NCBI GenBank assembly: GCA_003516955.1
Contig: DPBN01000328.1
Location: 1 to 6,957 of the forward strand
Reading direction: 5' to 3'
Source: Armatimonadota bacterium
GTDB lineage: Bacteria > Armatimonadota > Fimbriimonadia > Fimbriimonadales > Fimbriimonadaceae
DNA length: 6,957 bases
A program made the translations under genes and the position numbers. Each line of letters begins with the position of its first letter. Within the stretch, counting starts at the first letter, position 1. The notes under the pieces were generated by a model. It had not been told where the DNA came from, searched no databases, and saw nothing but the letters and a program-made list of their open reading frames with translations. Shown piece after piece: positions 5,980-6,957 of the stretch.

Positions 5980-6957
5980 ATGAGGTTTCTGAAGACGACC
6001 GTGCCGACGCTGCTTCTCGCCGCCGCGGCTCTCTGCGGAGCCGTGGAGGTCGGCGCCAAGAGCGCCGCCGTGTTCGACGCGGCCACCGGCAGGATGCTCT
6101 GGGGCAAGGACCCGGACACCCCGCGGTACCCCGCCAGCACCACCAAGATCCTCACCGGCCTGCTGATCGCGGAACGGTGCAGCCCCGACGAGGTGATCGT
6201 CGCCCCGCCGGACACCGAGACCGTCACAGGCAGCAGCATGCACCTGCGCCCCGGCGAGAGGGTCTCCGCTCGGCACCTGCTCGCCGCCATCCTCCTGCGC
6301 AGCGCCAACGACGGCTGCCACGCCGCCGCCGTGCACCTGGCCGGCTCCGACGCCGCCTTCGCCCAGCTGATGAACGAGCGGGCCCGCCAGATCGGTTGCA
6401 CCAACTCGAACTTCAACAATCCCCACGGCTTGAACGACAAGAACCACACCACGACCGCCAGGGACCTGGGCCGGATCGCCTGCGAGGCCATGCGCAACGA
6501 GTGGTTCGCCGAAACGGCGCGCCAGCGCAAGTGGCTGCTCGAGCGCTCGGCCAACCAAGAGGACCTGTGGCTGTTCAACAAGAACAAGCTGCTCGCGGCC
6601 GATCCGACCGTGGACGGAGTGAAGACCGGCTACACCACCGAGGCCGGCCACTGCTTCGTGGGCAGCGCGACGCGAGCCGGCGTGCGCGTGGTGACCGTCG
6701 TGCTCGACAGCCCGGACTGGAAGAAGGACACCCGCAACCTCCTGGAATGGGCCTTCCGGACGCACGGCGAGCGCACCGTCGTGCGCAAGGGCGCACCCGC
6801 GCCGCTCGTGAAGGTCGAGGGGGGCGTGGAACCCGCCGTGCCGACCGTCGCCTCGGAGTCCTTGCGGATGCTGGTGCCGCTCGGCACCCAGCCCGAGCTC
6901 AGGGCGACGCTCATCCCTCTCCGCGGGGCGAAGGCGCCGGTGCGAGCCGGGCAGGCC
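5980..6957 (+). CDS. D-alanyl-D-alanine carboxypeptidase, PBP5/DacA type (3' end outside window)
   Basis: A peptidoglycan enzyme that removes the terminal D-Ala from pentapeptide stems in the periplasm, limiting cross-linking; it belongs to MEROPS family S11. In-window length is 326 residues, open at the right edge. Residues 1-24 are a signal peptide (basic MRFLK, then Leu/Ala core, likely cut after VGA). The three penicillin-binding motifs are intact and properly spaced: S53-T-T-K56 (nucleophile and general base), S108-A-N110, and K215-T-G217 within VDGVKTGYT. The transpeptidase-like domain ends near residue 250; the rest looks like the start of the beta-rich C-terminal domain found in PBP5. 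The membrane anchor, if any, is beyond the window. The ATG is the only in-frame start after a stop at 5905-5907, though its ribosome site is weak. A TATCCT at 5939 may be its -10. The gene is divergent from rhaM. Confidence 0.93.
   Translation, partial: MRFLKTTVPTLLLAAAALCGAVEVGAKSAAVFDAATGRMLWGKDPDTPRYPASTTKILTGLLIAERCSPDEVIVAPPDTETVTGSSMHLRPGERVSARHLLAAILLRSANDGCHAAAVHLAGSDAAFAQLMNERARQIGCTNSNFNNPHGLNDKNHTTTARDLGRIACEAMRNEWFAETARQRKWLLERSANQEDLWLFNKNKLLAADPTVDGVKTGYTTEAGHCFVGSATRAGVRVVTVVLDSPDWKKDTRNLLEWAFRTHGERTVVRKGAPAPLVKVEGGVEPAVPTVASESLRMLVPLGTQPELRATLIPLRGAKAPVRAGQA

Noticed and set aside
5572..6765. Minus-strand open frame running from opposite the D,D-carboxypeptidase into rhaM
   Set aside because: It is antisense to intact SxxK, SxN and KTG motifs and out of frame with RhaM, so it is a GC-driven shadow.

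Overview
This is a GC-rich stretch of bacterial chromosome with eight supported genes. The first and last run off the window edges. Three things suggest the phylum Armatimonadota (Fimbriimonadia-like), with Planctomycetota as the main alternative: a prepilin of the 'H-X9-DG' type, a uroporphyrinogen-decarboxylase-like (UroD-like) enzyme paired with an L-rhamnose mutarotase, and a GH30-like glycosidase. This placement comes from gene content only; there is no rRNA or marker gene here to test it. No mobile element, CRISPR array, tRNA or rRNA was seen.

Left part (1-1241, minus strand): a dUTPase gene, dut, is followed with a 20-base overlap by a zinc-ribbon/TPR/single-membrane-span protein. The second gene starts at a TTG whose strong Shine-Dalgarno lies inside dut. 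Divergent from dut is a plus-strand gene for a probable clan GH-A (GH30-like) glycosidase (1315-3132).

Middle part (3261-4342, plus strand): after a 128-base gap with an imperfect inverted repeat comes a type IV prepilin-like protein of the H-X9-DG class. Its last bases overlap a small, easily missed lipoprotein gene. A 9-bp GC hairpin with a GCAA loop lies between this pair and the convergent gene, and probably ends transcription from both sides.

Right part (4410-5882, minus strand): a two-gene unit, rhaM (L-rhamnose mutarotase) then a UroD/MtaA-like protein, with a recognisable promoter ahead of rhaM. Divergent from it is a D,D-carboxypeptidase of the PBP5/DacA type (5980 to the window end).

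As a whole, the window mixes housekeeping functions (nucleotide-pool sanitation, peptidoglycan trimming) with accessory ones: breakdown of a carbohydrate, handling of rhamnose or a similar sugar, and a surface pseudopilin with a partner lipoprotein. The most intriguing point is the UroD-like protein. It keeps the His-x-Cys...Cys pattern of zinc-dependent corrinoid methyltransferases and sits behind a sugar mutarotase, which raises the possibility of methyl-group removal from a methylated sugar. That is inference only.
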